64,000 bases of DNA from Euglena gracilis. Its lineage: Eukaryota; Euglenida; Euglenophyceae; Euglenales. The stretch spans positions 24,142,064 to 24,206,063 of the forward strand of contig CP154955.1 of assembly GCA_039621445.1 (NCBI GenBank), read 5' to 3'. This document shows, in pieces, positions 40,708 through 50,271 of the stretch; the stretch's first letter is position 1, and every line of letters starts with the position of its first letter. The notes under the pieces were generated by a model. That model was not told the DNA's origin, did no database searches, and worked only from the letters and a program-made list of their open reading frames with translations. Both the position numbers and the translations under genes were made by a program.

Positions 40708-43221
40708 GATGAACAGATGGAGGTAGGACCTGATCAACCCTGCCCCCCCTGCCCATCTGCCTTTCTGGTCGGTACCCGGAAAATTTTCGGGTCCCCCACC
40801 CCCCACTCCAACTTTCCGCTCGGAATGTTGTGCAAAGTAGGAAAGGGTTCATGGGAAAGCTGGCAAGAAAACGTATTTTCGCCAGACCCTTCACTTTGCT
40901 TACCTCCCATGGAACTTTTGGTCCAAGCGGAAATCAAAATCCAACATTTTTGTGCAAAAGTCAAAATTCTCATTGACACTGGTTGTCGCATTGCACTACT
41001 TTTTCGGTTCGGGTTGACACCAACCCCCCTCTTGGTGAAAGCCAAGAAGCCGATCAAAATTACGACGGCTGACAACACCCCCATGTGCGGTGGTGACTTG
41101 GGATGCTTTTTGGACATAGTCCTACCCCTCATCCCCAAGCACCACTCACACCCCCCTGAACCGCAAAATTTTCCGGATACTTGGGGATATGAATCCGGAA
41201 TCCATGGTTCTGACGTAATCCTGGGATACCCCTTTTTACGTCAGCACCGGCTGGTAGTGGATTGCCACTCCCACGGTTTTCGCACAGCACCATTCTCTTC
41301 ACTTCCCCCCAAACCCTCATCACCTGTGGCGTCAACCGCGATAGCCACCAATTTTTCCACACCTTTTTCGAAAACTTTTACCCCGTTACCAACCACACCA
41401 ACCAACGTTTTCCACAGCGGGTGTACCGAGAAAGTTCACCCCCTGCCCATTGACACACCAACTTCCGTTCCCCATGAGGCAGGGCAAGCGAGTAGCGGTA
41501 CCCCCCTCGTTCCACTGGGTTACAAGACGAAAGCCCAAAGGCCTGAAGTACGTACGGTGTCGAGTAGTCGCCCAGCTGCACCAATACCCCGTTTTCCACC
41601 AGATGTATCGCTTTCAGATACATCTGTACACCCCCCAGCAGCTACAACAGCGCGTCCCAACTTTTACACACACCCCCACCACACAAACATGCGCGACCAG
41701 GACCACTACTCCGACACTTCCTTCCAATGTGTACACTGTAGGAGAATTTCCGCCCAGCCAGATTTCGATTGTGGATGTCTAGTCCAAACACCAACACTAA
41801 TCCCGATTTCGCGTAACCATACACTTGGTTGCGGATCGCAATGCGCGACCGTACATCAAGTGCTCCAACAACGAGGTATTGCCTTGTTGTTTGGGACCGC
41901 GAAATCCGTGTCACACACCTCCCCCACCTCCATCTGGCATGATATGGACTGGGTATGCACCCATCCAACCCATCAACCCTTGGGAATGCCCCTTGGGAGT
42001 GTGGATGACACACCCTTGACCTATGTTTGCGGATCCCTGAATTGCGTTACCGCTCTTCAACCCGCGAACCAGGTCGACACATACGCGATGCGTGTATGGA
42101 ACGCATTTAATTTTGGTCAATACCGTATTTTGGAGGAATGGTTCTCCAAAATCGCGGCTTTGGCTGATTCCTTCGATTTGTCGTTGGAAATTGATGCGTT
42201 CTCATCAAAAGCGCATGCGCGCTTGTCGCGATATTGGTCGCGACATACCAACGCATTTCTTAAATTCTGGGGTGATACGGTGCTATGGATGCACCCTCCC
42301 CCAAAACTTATCCCGGATGTGGTGGAGAAAATCCTCCGCGATGAAGCGCGAGGAGCTCTCCTCATACCGGTCAATCCGAATGCGGATTGGTTTCACCAAC
42401 TATCCTCTGTGTGTTTTCATTGGTGGGATATACCCGCTGATGTACCACTATTTGAGGATTTTTGTGGTATATTATTACCACCTGTCAAAGAAATCATTTT
42501 TCGCGTTTGTTTCTTCGACGCATTCGGAATATCCGATTTGCGTGTGCCAAGATACCTTGGTACGGATGGGGATGCCACACCCTCAACGCAGATTTCTGCG
42601 GTCATTGAGAGTGCGGACCAACATCCCAAGTCCGCTGACTATTGTTCGCGAATTACTCGCGAATTTCATGGTGTACTGGATAATCCAGTTTACGCCTGCG
42701 ACATCGACCCCGCGATTCGCGGTCCGTTCGGTGTTTGCAAAATCGAGCTCAAGGATGGCGCCAAACCTATGCACCGGAAATTCTTCCGTTGTTCAGGTGA
42801 ACGCGAACAGGCTCTCAACGAGATGATTGAGAAGCTCATCCAGCGGAAGTGGATTATCCCTTCCAAGAGCGAGTGGACATCACAAGCTTTTGTGGTGCCC
42901 AAACCCGCTGACCAGTCTGGTCAGAAGAAGTGGAGACTAGTGCTGGATTACCGGTACCTGAACTCCCAAACGAAGGGTGACCCCTTCCCGTTACCGCTGA
43001 TCGAGGATTTGATCACCAAACAATCGGATAACCGGTTGTGGTCAATCTTTGATCTGGAAGACGGTTTCCATCAGATGCATTTGCATCCTGATTCACAACC
43101 GTACACGGCATTCGTGACATCCAAGGGTGTGTACCAATGGACGGTACTCCCCATGGGTGTTAAGAATGGCCCAGCCATGTTTCAACGCATGATCCAGTGG
43201 GTTTTGCGCGATTTACCGTTT
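40672..43221 (+). CDS. Element A pol, part 1: protease and RT N-terminal half
   Basis: In frame with gag. Retropepsin: KILIDTGCRIALLFR (DTG at 40,975-40,983) and DVILGYPFLRQHRLVVDC. A long, partly Pro/Thr-rich linker follows. RT: CKIELKDGAKPMHRKFF, FVVPKPADQSGQKKWRLVLD, IFDLEDGFHQMHL (catalytic Asp) and LPMGVKNGPAMFQRMI. The frame is broken after RDLPF by the insertion at 43,222. Before the nested insertion it would continue directly at 56,662/56,666. Confidence 0.85.
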
Positions 43222-43887
43222 TGTTCATCGGCCCCACCCCCTGTGCGCCGCCGGTCGCCCCTGCGACCGGCGAGTCCCGGTGGGCCGAGGGCCCGGGGGG
43301 GTCCTCGCCGTCGTGGATAACCACCGACAGCAGGGGGGTGGGTGTTTCCGGGGTGGGGCCTGCGCTTTCTCGGGGAATTGGTGGGCTCAAGCCAACCCCC
43401 ATTTTTTCACCCAGGTGGTTTCCCCAACCCCAGCCGGTGCGTAGGATCGTTTTTTCAAGGGTTTCCGAAACTTTGGTGAAAAACGAAAAATCTGCCATTT
43501 TGATTGCAAATCTCACTTCTCTCCTCTCTCTCTCTCTCACTCACTCACTCTCACACTCTCTTGCACACCTTGCAAAACCAACCCACTGAACCTTGGAACT
43601 TTGAAGCCAAAACTGAAAGAAACTTGAATTCTGAAACTCCGAAACTTGAATGAGAAGACACTTGAAACTGAAACTGTGAAATGTGAATGTATGAAATGTG
43701 CAAACCTTGGGGCAAGGAGCGTTCGGTGAAGGTGGCGAAGACGGTGATATAGAGGAGTGGGCGGTGGTGTTTAAGGCTCCTTCAATACAATGTCTTCAAT
43801 GGATCAATGACCAACAATGAAACTCAGCTTGCAATTCCAAATCAAAGTCCAATTGCCAAATTCAATACAATAGTATTCCTTCTTGCC
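43222..43887 (+). repeat. Inverted repeat, left copy (leader and gag start of element C type)
   Basis: Reverse complement of 52,730-53,394. Contains the leader, a TC microsatellite (43,519-43,560) and the C gag start (gatcaATGaccaacaatg) and stops at TTGCC, shared with the start of the 183-bp direct repeat. Confidence 0.9.
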
Positions 43888-44066
43888 AAATATTGGGGAA
43901 AACCCCTCAAGTTCGAAAAAAAATAGACACTCAGAAAGTGCAAACTAATTTGACCCACTTCCAATTTAAGTCGCGGGTTTTTTTTAACTGGTTGGCTGTT
44001 AGCCGCGACTTTGAAATTTGCGCTTTCAGGCAAGTTTTGGCTGCCGGCGAAAGCCGGCGGCCGACA
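43884..44066 (+). repeat. 183-bp direct repeat, left copy (LTR-like)
   Basis: Begins TGCCAAATATTGGGG and ends GCCGGCGGCCGACA (TG...CA). The right copy is 56,480-56,661 with few differences. It contains a hairpin (TGCCGGCGAAAGCCGGC) near its end. No primer site is evident after it. Confidence 0.8.
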
Positions 44067-44285
44067 CCCCCTCCCTTGCGACCTTAGTCGGACACCAAAA
44101 ACTCGCCCCCCCCCGTTCCTCAACAACGGGGGGGGGGGAATCCTCCATTCGGCACTCTTTCATCCAAAGCCTATGTCCCACACCCATTCTCCCTTGAATC
44201 AACAAATGGGAAACAAACTTCAGGGACTATGGCTTTCAAGTGCCTTCAAACCTTTGGGAAAGACTTGGTTCACCAACCAATGAAT

Positions 44286-44745
44286 ATTAGACTGCCCCCC
44301 CCCCCCGCTTCTCACGGGTGGTGTGAGGGTCTTCACCAAGTTCTGCCCCCCCCTTCCAACGGGTCGGGGGATTTTTGATAAAAATTCGGTTGGCGCCCCC
44401 CCCCTTCGGGCCGGGGGGAATTTTTGTCAAAAAAAATCGAACGCCCCCCCCCCCTCCTCGGGCCGGGGGGATTTTTGTCAAAAAATCGAACGCCCCCCCC
44501 CCCCTCGGGCCGGGGGGAATTTTTGTCAAAAAATCGAGGCGCCCCCCCCCCTCCTCGGGCCGGGGGGATTTTTGTCCAAAAATCGAACGCCCCCCCCCCC
44601 CCTCCTCGGGCCGGGGGGAATTTTTGTCAAAAAATCAAGGCGTCCCCCCCCCCTCCTCGGGCCGGGGGGAATTTTTGTCAAACAACTCAAGCACCCCCCC
44701 CCCTCCTCGGGCCGGGGGGATTTTTGTCCAAAACTCTGTCCCCTC
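44286..44745. repeat. C-rich minisatellite, unit about 60 bp
   Basis: Seven to eight units of 'ccccccctcctcgggccggggggaatttttgtcaaaaaatcgaacg'. All three plus-strand frames are open because of the repeat. Confidence 0.95.
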
Positions 44746-45021
44746 AACCAACCGGGTGAAGGCTCATAAAGTGACCAAGGACTCCCAACCACAGTGTAAT
44801 CCATCCTCATCCACACATCCGAATGATTTAGGAAGGAACCCTTATAACACCACCGCGTGACCGTAATGCGAGGGGATGCAACGCGAGGGGTAGGGAGAGG
44901 GAGAGGGAAGGGCGGACGGAAGTATAGGGCAGAATATAGCAAATGAGGTGATGGTGCGTGGGAGGTACTGGGGTTCACCGGCCCAACATGGTCATGACCG
45001 GTACCCTCCCACTTTTAGTAA

Positions 45022-45306
45022 TCACGCACAATATATGTTGATGGTGGGGGGTTGGCCTTTGCCATAGGCCTTGCCTTTCCCCCCTTTGTCCCCCTTGTAT
45101 GGTTGGTATCGGTGCCCGCCGCTCCAACAATCCCGCGCTAGGTGCCCCCACCGGCCGCACTTCCAACATTGTCGGCTGCGGCGGGGGGCTTGGGCGGGGT
45201 GTGTTAGTGCGGCAGGACCTTGTGTGTGTGTTGGCGGTACAGTACTTTCTGTCTCCGCCAAATCAACTTTGGGGGGGAGACCAAGGTCATTACGCAATTT
45301 GTTCAC
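45022..45306 (-). CDS. Element C 3' ORF, second part: zinc-knuckle protein
   Basis: Minus-strand frame with CWKCGRWGHLARDC, a perfect CCHC nucleocapsid knuckle, followed by GGHRYQPYKGDKGGKGKAYG. The frame is open upstream (VLVNKLRNDLGLPPKVDL) and overlaps the end of the preceding Cys-rich ORF by a one-base shift, so the two were probably one protein. A knuckle downstream of integrase is unusual; in most elements it is at the end of gag. Confidence 0.65.
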   Translation of the reverse strand: MNKLRNDLGLPPKVDLAETESTVPPTHTQGPAALTHPAQAPRRSRQCWKCGRWGHLARDCWSGGHRYQPYKGDKGGKGKAYGKGQPPTINIYCA

Positions 45307-45935
45307 AAGGACGATTCTGTCCCGGGGCTTCGGTGCCTACCCCTTTGGCACCCCCCATTCAGGGCCTCCCCCCACCTTGGCCCACTTAGGCCTTCTCCCG
45401 TCTCACCCCAAGGCCTCGGTCCATACCTTCTTTCCGTTTTCCTCCCCCGCCCCCTGTGGAATATGGTGTGCCCATTCTCATCACAATCCTCCTCATATTG
45501 ACAATCCAAACACCTTTTTTTGTAAAACAATCTTCTCTCCCCCTCTTCCTTGAGAGGCAAAAGAACCGTGAACTCCCGAAAACAATTTTGGCACACTTCA
45601 TACCACTCCCTTGGCTGAAAATCGGGTGTCCGAAATGGCACCCCTCTGACATCCACCCTTTCAAAGGTTTCACAATTGATGCAGAATCTTTTGAATCCCT
45701 CCTCCCCATCGTTCAAGGGAGCCAAAAAAATGTCCTCCCCGTGGCAAACATCACATGTTTTGTAAAATCCTTGGAGCCTCTCATCCAAATTGACTTGGTT
45801 TAATTTCCCACAGCCCCCACACCTCATTATGGTGTCATTTGCCATTAATCGTCCTTGAAAGGTCTCAAAAGCTTGTAATTCGGTGGGGGTAGAGGCAGGG
45901 GAGGTGGTGGGGTTTGTGGCCGGCGAATCTGACAT
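45303..45935 (-). CDS. Element C 3' ORF, first part: Cys-rich zinc protein of unknown function
   Basis: 210 codons from ATG at 45,935, about 320 bp after the chromodomain ORF. CxxC pairs are regularly spaced: RCGGCGK, TCDVCHG, FCINCETF, VCQNCFREF and RCLDCQYEEDC. This suggests two or three zinc ribbons. The last 15 residues look out of frame; the real continuation is probably the knuckle ORF. It occupies the envelope position of retroviruses but has no signal peptide or membrane segment. Function unknown. Confidence 0.65.
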   Translation of the reverse strand: MSDSPATNPTTSPASTPTELQAFETFQGRLMANDTIMRCGGCGKLNQVNLDERLQGFYKTCDVCHGEDIFLAPLNDGEEGFKRFCINCETFERVDVRGVPFRTPDFQPREWYEVCQNCFREFTVLLPLKEEGERRLFYKKRCLDCQYEEDCDENGHTIFHRGRGRKTERRYGPRPWGETGEGLSGPRWGEALNGGCQRGRHRSPGTESSL

Positions 45936-46255
45936 TTTTTTTTGTTGCCCACTCCTTTCCCCATGTTGGGCCGGTTGTCCATGTATAAAGTGGTGCCCCC
46001 TGGTGGGGCATTCACACTCCTGGCCCCCTTGCGGGGCCTTTTTCTGCCTTTCTCCGTTCTCTTTCCATGGCAGATTCTTGTTGCTTGGGTGTGAACATTC
46101 CCTCCTTCACACACTCGTGCGCATTTGCGCCCACATACACACACGCACACACACAGACATGCAAATCCGGATTTTGAATTTTAATGTTGGGGGAAAAAAA
46201 CAGCACTTTGCCTTCCCTCAATCTTGTGTCAAGGCCTCCTAGCTCACTCAAGAGC

Positions 46256-46675
46256 TTATGGCCCACCGTCAATTTTTAGTTCGGACATTACGTCCACTTT
46301 CACTTTTGTCTCTCGACAATATTTCACAAACTCTTCACTGAAACGGTGAATGAAATTTCCTGCCGGTTCCCAGGTTTCCTCCCCGTCCTCATATCCGACC
46401 CACTTGGTCAAAAATTCCCATTTTCCATCTTTTCCTTTCCGGTGCCTTAGAATTTTTTCCACCTCCCACTCATCAGGTAATGCCTCTTCTTCTTTTTCGG
46501 TTCGTTTATAATAAAAAAGAGGCACCCCCTTACCTTCCACTTGGGGTTCCCGATACTTCTTCAAAAAACTCCTGTGAGCTTTCGTCTCCACCCCAGATTT
46601 CATCTCAATTACATAACTCCGTTCCCCCTCTCTTCCCTTCACGACCCCAGGTCCCACCCACCTAGAGTCAAGCTT
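46256..46675 (-). CDS. Element C integrase C-terminus and chromodomain
   Basis: Reads KLDSRWVGPGVVKG, then SYVIEMKSG (the GPY-like module), then DEWEVEKILRHRKGKDGKWE, FLTKWVGYEDGEETWEP: a canonical chromodomain with aromatic cage residues. Chromodomains of chromoviruses bind modified histones and direct integration. A TAG at 46,676-46,678 separates it from the integrase ORF, in the same frame. Confidence 0.85.
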   Translation of the reverse strand, partial: KLDSRWVGPGVVKGREGERSYVIEMKSGVETKAHRSFLKKYREPQVEGKGVPLFYYKRTEKEEEALPDEWEVEKILRHRKGKDGKWEFLTKWVGYEDGEETWEPAGNFIHRFSEEFVKYCRETKVKVDVMSELKIDGGP

Positions 46676-48010
46676 CTAACCCGACCCCTCGGGTCTCTTA
46701 TACCAAACTGTCGTCCCCACCTTTAGGGGTTCCATTTCTTTCCTCCCCTTATTTATCCTTGCCACCTCCTCCTCATGCTTTTTGTTGAGTATCCTAGCCA
46801 CCCTCCCATCAATGTCTTGCATCCTTCGGAAAAACTCCACCGAATCCTCACATTCTTTGGGTGGTTGGTAGGGTACCCCTGCCAATGGTCTTTCCCTTCC
46901 AGTCACAATTTCATATGGGCTCAATCCGCTTTCCCCCTTTACGTCATGAATTCGGTCCAAAACTTGGGGTAAAGCCTCAACCCAATTAATTTTTTCCTCC
47001 ACATACAATTTTCTCAACACCTCCATCACCTGTTGTCCGGCTCTCTCAACCCTCCCGTTTGCTTGGTGGTGGTATGCTTGGGAATATGCTTGCCTAATCC
47101 CCAAAAGTGCACACATGTTTTTCCACCAAGTGCTTGTGAAATGGCTCCCTTGGTCACTTGAGATGACCGAGGGAACCCCAAAAGGCGTCCACTGATTTTT
47201 CACCATTTCCTTAGCCAACTTGGCACCGGTTAACCCCTTGTCCTTGCATGCAACCCCCACAATCCATCCCGAGTGCCTATCCACACACAAGGCTAGGGTG
47301 TCATACTCCCCCCCATCGTGTAAAACCCTTGGCATTCGAAACAAATCGATGGCAACACTTGTCATTAGTGCAGGGGGTATGGGTGTGGACTCGATCGGTC
47401 CTTTCAAACTCTCCCCCCTCACACTCGCTTGGCATGTGGAACAATTTTTACTGCAATTTTGGTTGAGTTGCTTTGCAGCCTTTTCATCAGCCCAAACAAA
47501 ACGGATTGCCATGTGTTTCCAAACTTTTTCAGGGCCAACGTGCCCCAAATACTCGTGAATTTCTTGAATCACCAAGTGTTGAAAACTTTCAGGCACACAC
47601 AACTTTTCTTCAAAAAACAATTGGCCATTTAGCACCTTGAAGCCCTTTGGCCAAATTGAATCGCCTTTGGTAGCTACCCATTTTTCTTTCCATGTGGGGC
47701 AGTGGAAATATGCTTCCCCCCAATCACGCTCCCATACGGGCTTAATATCCTTAGGGGTCGTACTTGGCAGGGCGTCCCCCACTTCCATACGAGTGTCCCC
47801 CCTCGAACTTTCAGCCGTCTCCGGGACATGGGTCGTCTCCCCCCCCACTTTCTCATCCCAAAAATGAACTCGTTTCTTTTCTTTCCTGGGCCCTTGTGAG
47901 TGGGTGTCCACAGGGGTGTCTTTTCCTCCTGGGTCTACCCCACCCTCGGTTCCCCTCCTTGTGCACTCTCCTTTTTCCTCCTCAGGTGTTACTTTTTTGC
48001 CACTACGGGT
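46676..48010 (-). CDS. Element C integrase
   Basis: HHCC zinc module (HEYLGHVGPEKVWKHM, CSKNCSTCQ), catalytic core with AIDLFRMPR and CVDRHSGW (Asp), SDQGSHFTSTWW (Asp) and HHQANGRVERAGQQ (Glu), then RIHDVKGESGLSPYEIVTGR. All three catalytic acids are present. The frame opens at TTRSGKKVTPEEE; no ATG is there, and a G-run separates it from the RNase H frame, so it was part of the polyprotein. It ends at TAG 46,676-46,678, in frame with the chromodomain. Confidence 0.9.
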   Translation of the reverse strand, partial: TRSGKKVTPEEEKGECTRRGTEGGVDPGGKDTPVDTHSQGPRKEKKRVHFWDEKVGGETTHVPETAESSRGDTRMEVGDALPSTTPKDIKPVWERDWGEAYFHCPTWKEKWVATKGDSIWPKGFKVLNGQLFFEEKLCVPESFQHLVIQEIHEYLGHVGPEKVWKHMAIRFVWADEKAAKQLNQNCSKNCSTCQASVRGESLKGPIESTPIPPALMTSVAIDLFRMPRVLHDGGEYDTLALCVDRHSGWIVGVACKDKGLTGAKLAKEMVKNQWTPFGVPSVISSDQGSHFTSTWWKNMCALLGIRQAYSQAYHHQANGRVERAGQQVMEVLRKLYVEEKINWVEALPQVLDRIHDVKGESGLSPYEIVTGRERPLAGVPYQPPKECEDSVEFFRRMQDIDGRVARILNKKHEEEVARINKGRKEMEPLKVGTTVWYKRPEGSG

Positions 48011-48012
48011 TG

Positions 48013-48918
48013 TCACCCCCCGTTCCAGGCATTACGTAAATTGGGCTGGTTTTTGATTCTTATCTCCAAACACTGTTTTTCCTCTTCTTTTTCCTCCCGG
48101 ATAAAATTTTCGATTTCATCCTTGTCTTCGGCTGACCCGTGCTTACTTATATCCCTTAGGGCCTGTGAAGCTGGGTATGCCCACCGACTAAGGATATCCG
48201 CTATGGTATTTTCTTTACCCGGGATATATCCCACCGTCAAATCATACTTGGAGAAAATTTGATGCCATCTCGCCCTCCTCCCCACCGGACCACTGGGGGT
48301 GTCTAGGACTTCCCTTGTCCAAGACTCCAAACTTTGGTGGTCGGTTAAAACCAAAACGGGTTGCAATCCAATCCAACTCTCCCATTTTTGTAGTGCCAAA
48401 ATTATGGCATACGTCTCCAACTCCCTGGGGGTCCATTTTCTTTGCCCCTCGGTCAATTTTCGAGACATAAAAGCCACTGGCACAGTTTTTTTCTCAATCA
48501 CATCTTGGGCTGTGGGTCTTCCCCCCCCCTCCTTCATTTGCTCTAACGTTGCCCCCACGGCGTACCCACTGGCATCAACCCTTAGCACAAAGGGTTTATC
48601 TGGGTCTACCCGTTGCAACATTAGGCCCGAACACAACCTTTTTTTCAGCTCCTCAAAAGCTTTTAAATCCTCCCCATCAAATTCCACAGGTTTTCGACTT
48701 CCTTTCTTTCCCACCTCCCTGGGGACTTTCAATTTGTCTTGCAACCGGGCAGCTACTTCCGCATACATGTGAATGTATGCATTGTAATAATTTGTGAATC
48801 CCAAAAAGGCTCTCAAAGCCGTAATTGTTTTTGGAACCTTCCACTTTTCGATCGCTCGTAACTTACCCGGTGCAGGCCTCCAAGTCCCGTTTCCTAAAAT
48901 TTGTCCACAAAATTCAAC
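48013..48918 (-). CDS. Element C RT connection and RNase H
   Basis: Continues the RT frame after a TAG (VEFCGQILG, LRAFLGFTNYYNAYIHM). RNase H: FVLRVDASGYAVGATLEQ, TPRELETYAIILALQKW, VLTDHQSLESWTR and GKENTIADILSRWAYP provide the D-E-D-D residues. It ends at TGA in a G-run near 48,013. Confidence 0.9.
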   Translation of the reverse strand, partial: VEFCGQILGNGTWRPAPGKLRAIEKWKVPKTITALRAFLGFTNYYNAYIHMYAEVAARLQDKLKVPREVGKKGSRKPVEFDGEDLKAFEELKKRLCSGLMLQRVDPDKPFVLRVDASGYAVGATLEQMKEGGGRPTAQDVIEKKTVPVAFMSRKLTEGQRKWTPRELETYAIILALQKWESWIGLQPVLVLTDHQSLESWTREVLDTPSGPVGRRARWHQIFSKYDLTVGYIPGKENTIADILSRWAYPASQALRDISKHGSAEDKDEIENFIREEKEEEKQCLEIRIKNQPNLRNAWNGG

Positions 48919-49824
48919 CTACTCCACAAAAAGTTTGGCTTTGAATTCATCAGCCACCAAAAGTTCCGTTTTGAGCACCTCCAACACCCTCCTCAAATCT
49001 TTTTCGTGTGCCCCCACCAGGTCCTCCCCTTCCCCGACCGTTGTCCCCACCAGTATGTCGTCTATATACCCTGTGGCGATATCCCTTACTGGTGTCAAAC
49101 GGTCATCGATCATTTGCTGAAATTGTTGGGGGGCATTTGTCAAACCCATTACGTTCACCCTCCACTGAAAAATGCCTTTGGGGGTAAAACAACACGTTAT
49201 GGGTCGACTTTCTGGGTGTAAAGGTTGTTGGTGAAAAGCTTGCTTCAAATCGATGATCGAAAACATTTGGTTTGCACCATGTTTGACCAAAATGTCTTCA
49301 ATTTTGGGTAGGGGGTAGTTGCATCGCCTTGTTTGGCTGTTTGGCCCCCTGAGGTCCACCACCCCCCTCCAAGGAAAATCGTTGGATTTTTTTGGAACTG
49401 GAAAAGTCTGGGACAGCCATTCTGAATTTTTGGCTGTGGCTGGCTCAATGTATTTTTTGTCGATCCAGTCTTGGGTGATTCTTTCAAGTGCCTCTTTCCG
49501 CTCACCGTGCATGAAAAAAGGCTTCTGTCTGGTTGGCTTTGCCCCCTCCTTCAAAGGTATGTATGCATAACCATATTGTCCTCTTTCGGGGGGGTCTGGA
49601 AATGGCGATGACCGAAATACCGTCCCCCGGTAATCTTCCAAAACTTGTTCCCTCAACTTAACCACCCGTTCATCCTCTTTTTTGTCCTCCCCCTCCCTTG
49701 CAATTATCATTCGGTTGATAACTTGCACTGGGGGGTCACTTCCCTCCAAATTTGTGGCAACCTCCCCCAGGTCCTCATCACTCAAAATTGCAATTCCTGG
49801 TCCAACCCTTCCAATGGCAAACAA
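48919..49824 (-). CDS. Element C reverse transcriptase
   Basis: KPFFMHGERKEALERITQDW, WRGVVDLRGPNSQT, MFSIIDLKQAFHQQPLH (catalytic Asp), FQWRVNVMGLTNAPQQFQQM and GYIDDILVGTTVGEGEDLVG: a complete Ty3/gypsy RT with YIDD. The frame stops at TAG 48,919-48,921 within FVE*VEF, but continues in phase into the connection and RNase H. Confidence 0.9.
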   Translation of the reverse strand: MFAIGRVGPGIAILSDEDLGEVATNLEGSDPPVQVINRMIIAREGEDKKEDERVVKLREQVLEDYRGTVFRSSPFPDPPERGQYGYAYIPLKEGAKPTRQKPFFMHGERKEALERITQDWIDKKYIEPATAKNSEWLSQTFPVPKKSNDFPWRGVVDLRGPNSQTRRCNYPLPKIEDILVKHGANQMFSIIDLKQAFHQQPLHPESRPITCCFTPKGIFQWRVNVMGLTNAPQQFQQMIDDRLTPVRDIATGYIDDILVGTTVGEGEDLVGAHEKDLRRVLEVLKTELLVADEFKAKLFVE

Positions 49825-50271
49825 AGACCAAGTTTTTGCAACCCAAACGAAGACCTGTCCGCCACCGTCACATTGTCCACAGAAAATTTTGTGTCATCCC
49901 TGAATTTTTGCGGACCCCTCCGTCTTTCAACACCCCGCAGAAAAATCAGGTCTGGGCTGTCTTTCACCAACGCCTTGTGGTGTGGAAAAATTCCCAGTTT
50001 TGCTTCTGCCAACCATGGATAAGAAAGAATGGCATCAACTTTTATGTTTGCCTCGTAAAATTCAACCTCATATTCCACACACTCAATTTCCCTTTCCTCA
50101 TTCCAATTTTGTTGAAGGATCATTTTCACCTTAGCACATCTGCCCCCCCCCCGCCAAAGTTTGCCCATTGGCAGTTTCAAACCTTAACGGGTCCTTAGCA
50201 GGATACATTACGTGGTCCCCTATCAACCCTTGTCGAATGAGGTTTGCCTCCGCCCCCGTGTCAATCAAAAT
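49782..50271 (-). CDS. Element C protease region (frameshifted)
   Basis: ILIDTGAEANLIRQGLIGDH (DTG at 50,254-50,262) is a retropepsin active site. Downstream the frame changes in a G-run near 50,145-50,155 and continues KVKMILQQNWNEEREIECVE, VDAILSYPWLAEAKLGI. A TGA (50,272-50,274) precedes ILIDTG in its own frame, although KTQIRLANGEEKTA upstream of it also reads as protease. This part is therefore damaged by one stop and two frame changes. Confidence 0.7.

Noticed and set aside
44323-44860. Pro/Gly-rich ORFs over the C-rich minisatellite
   Set aside because: Open in every frame of the repeat; no independent support.
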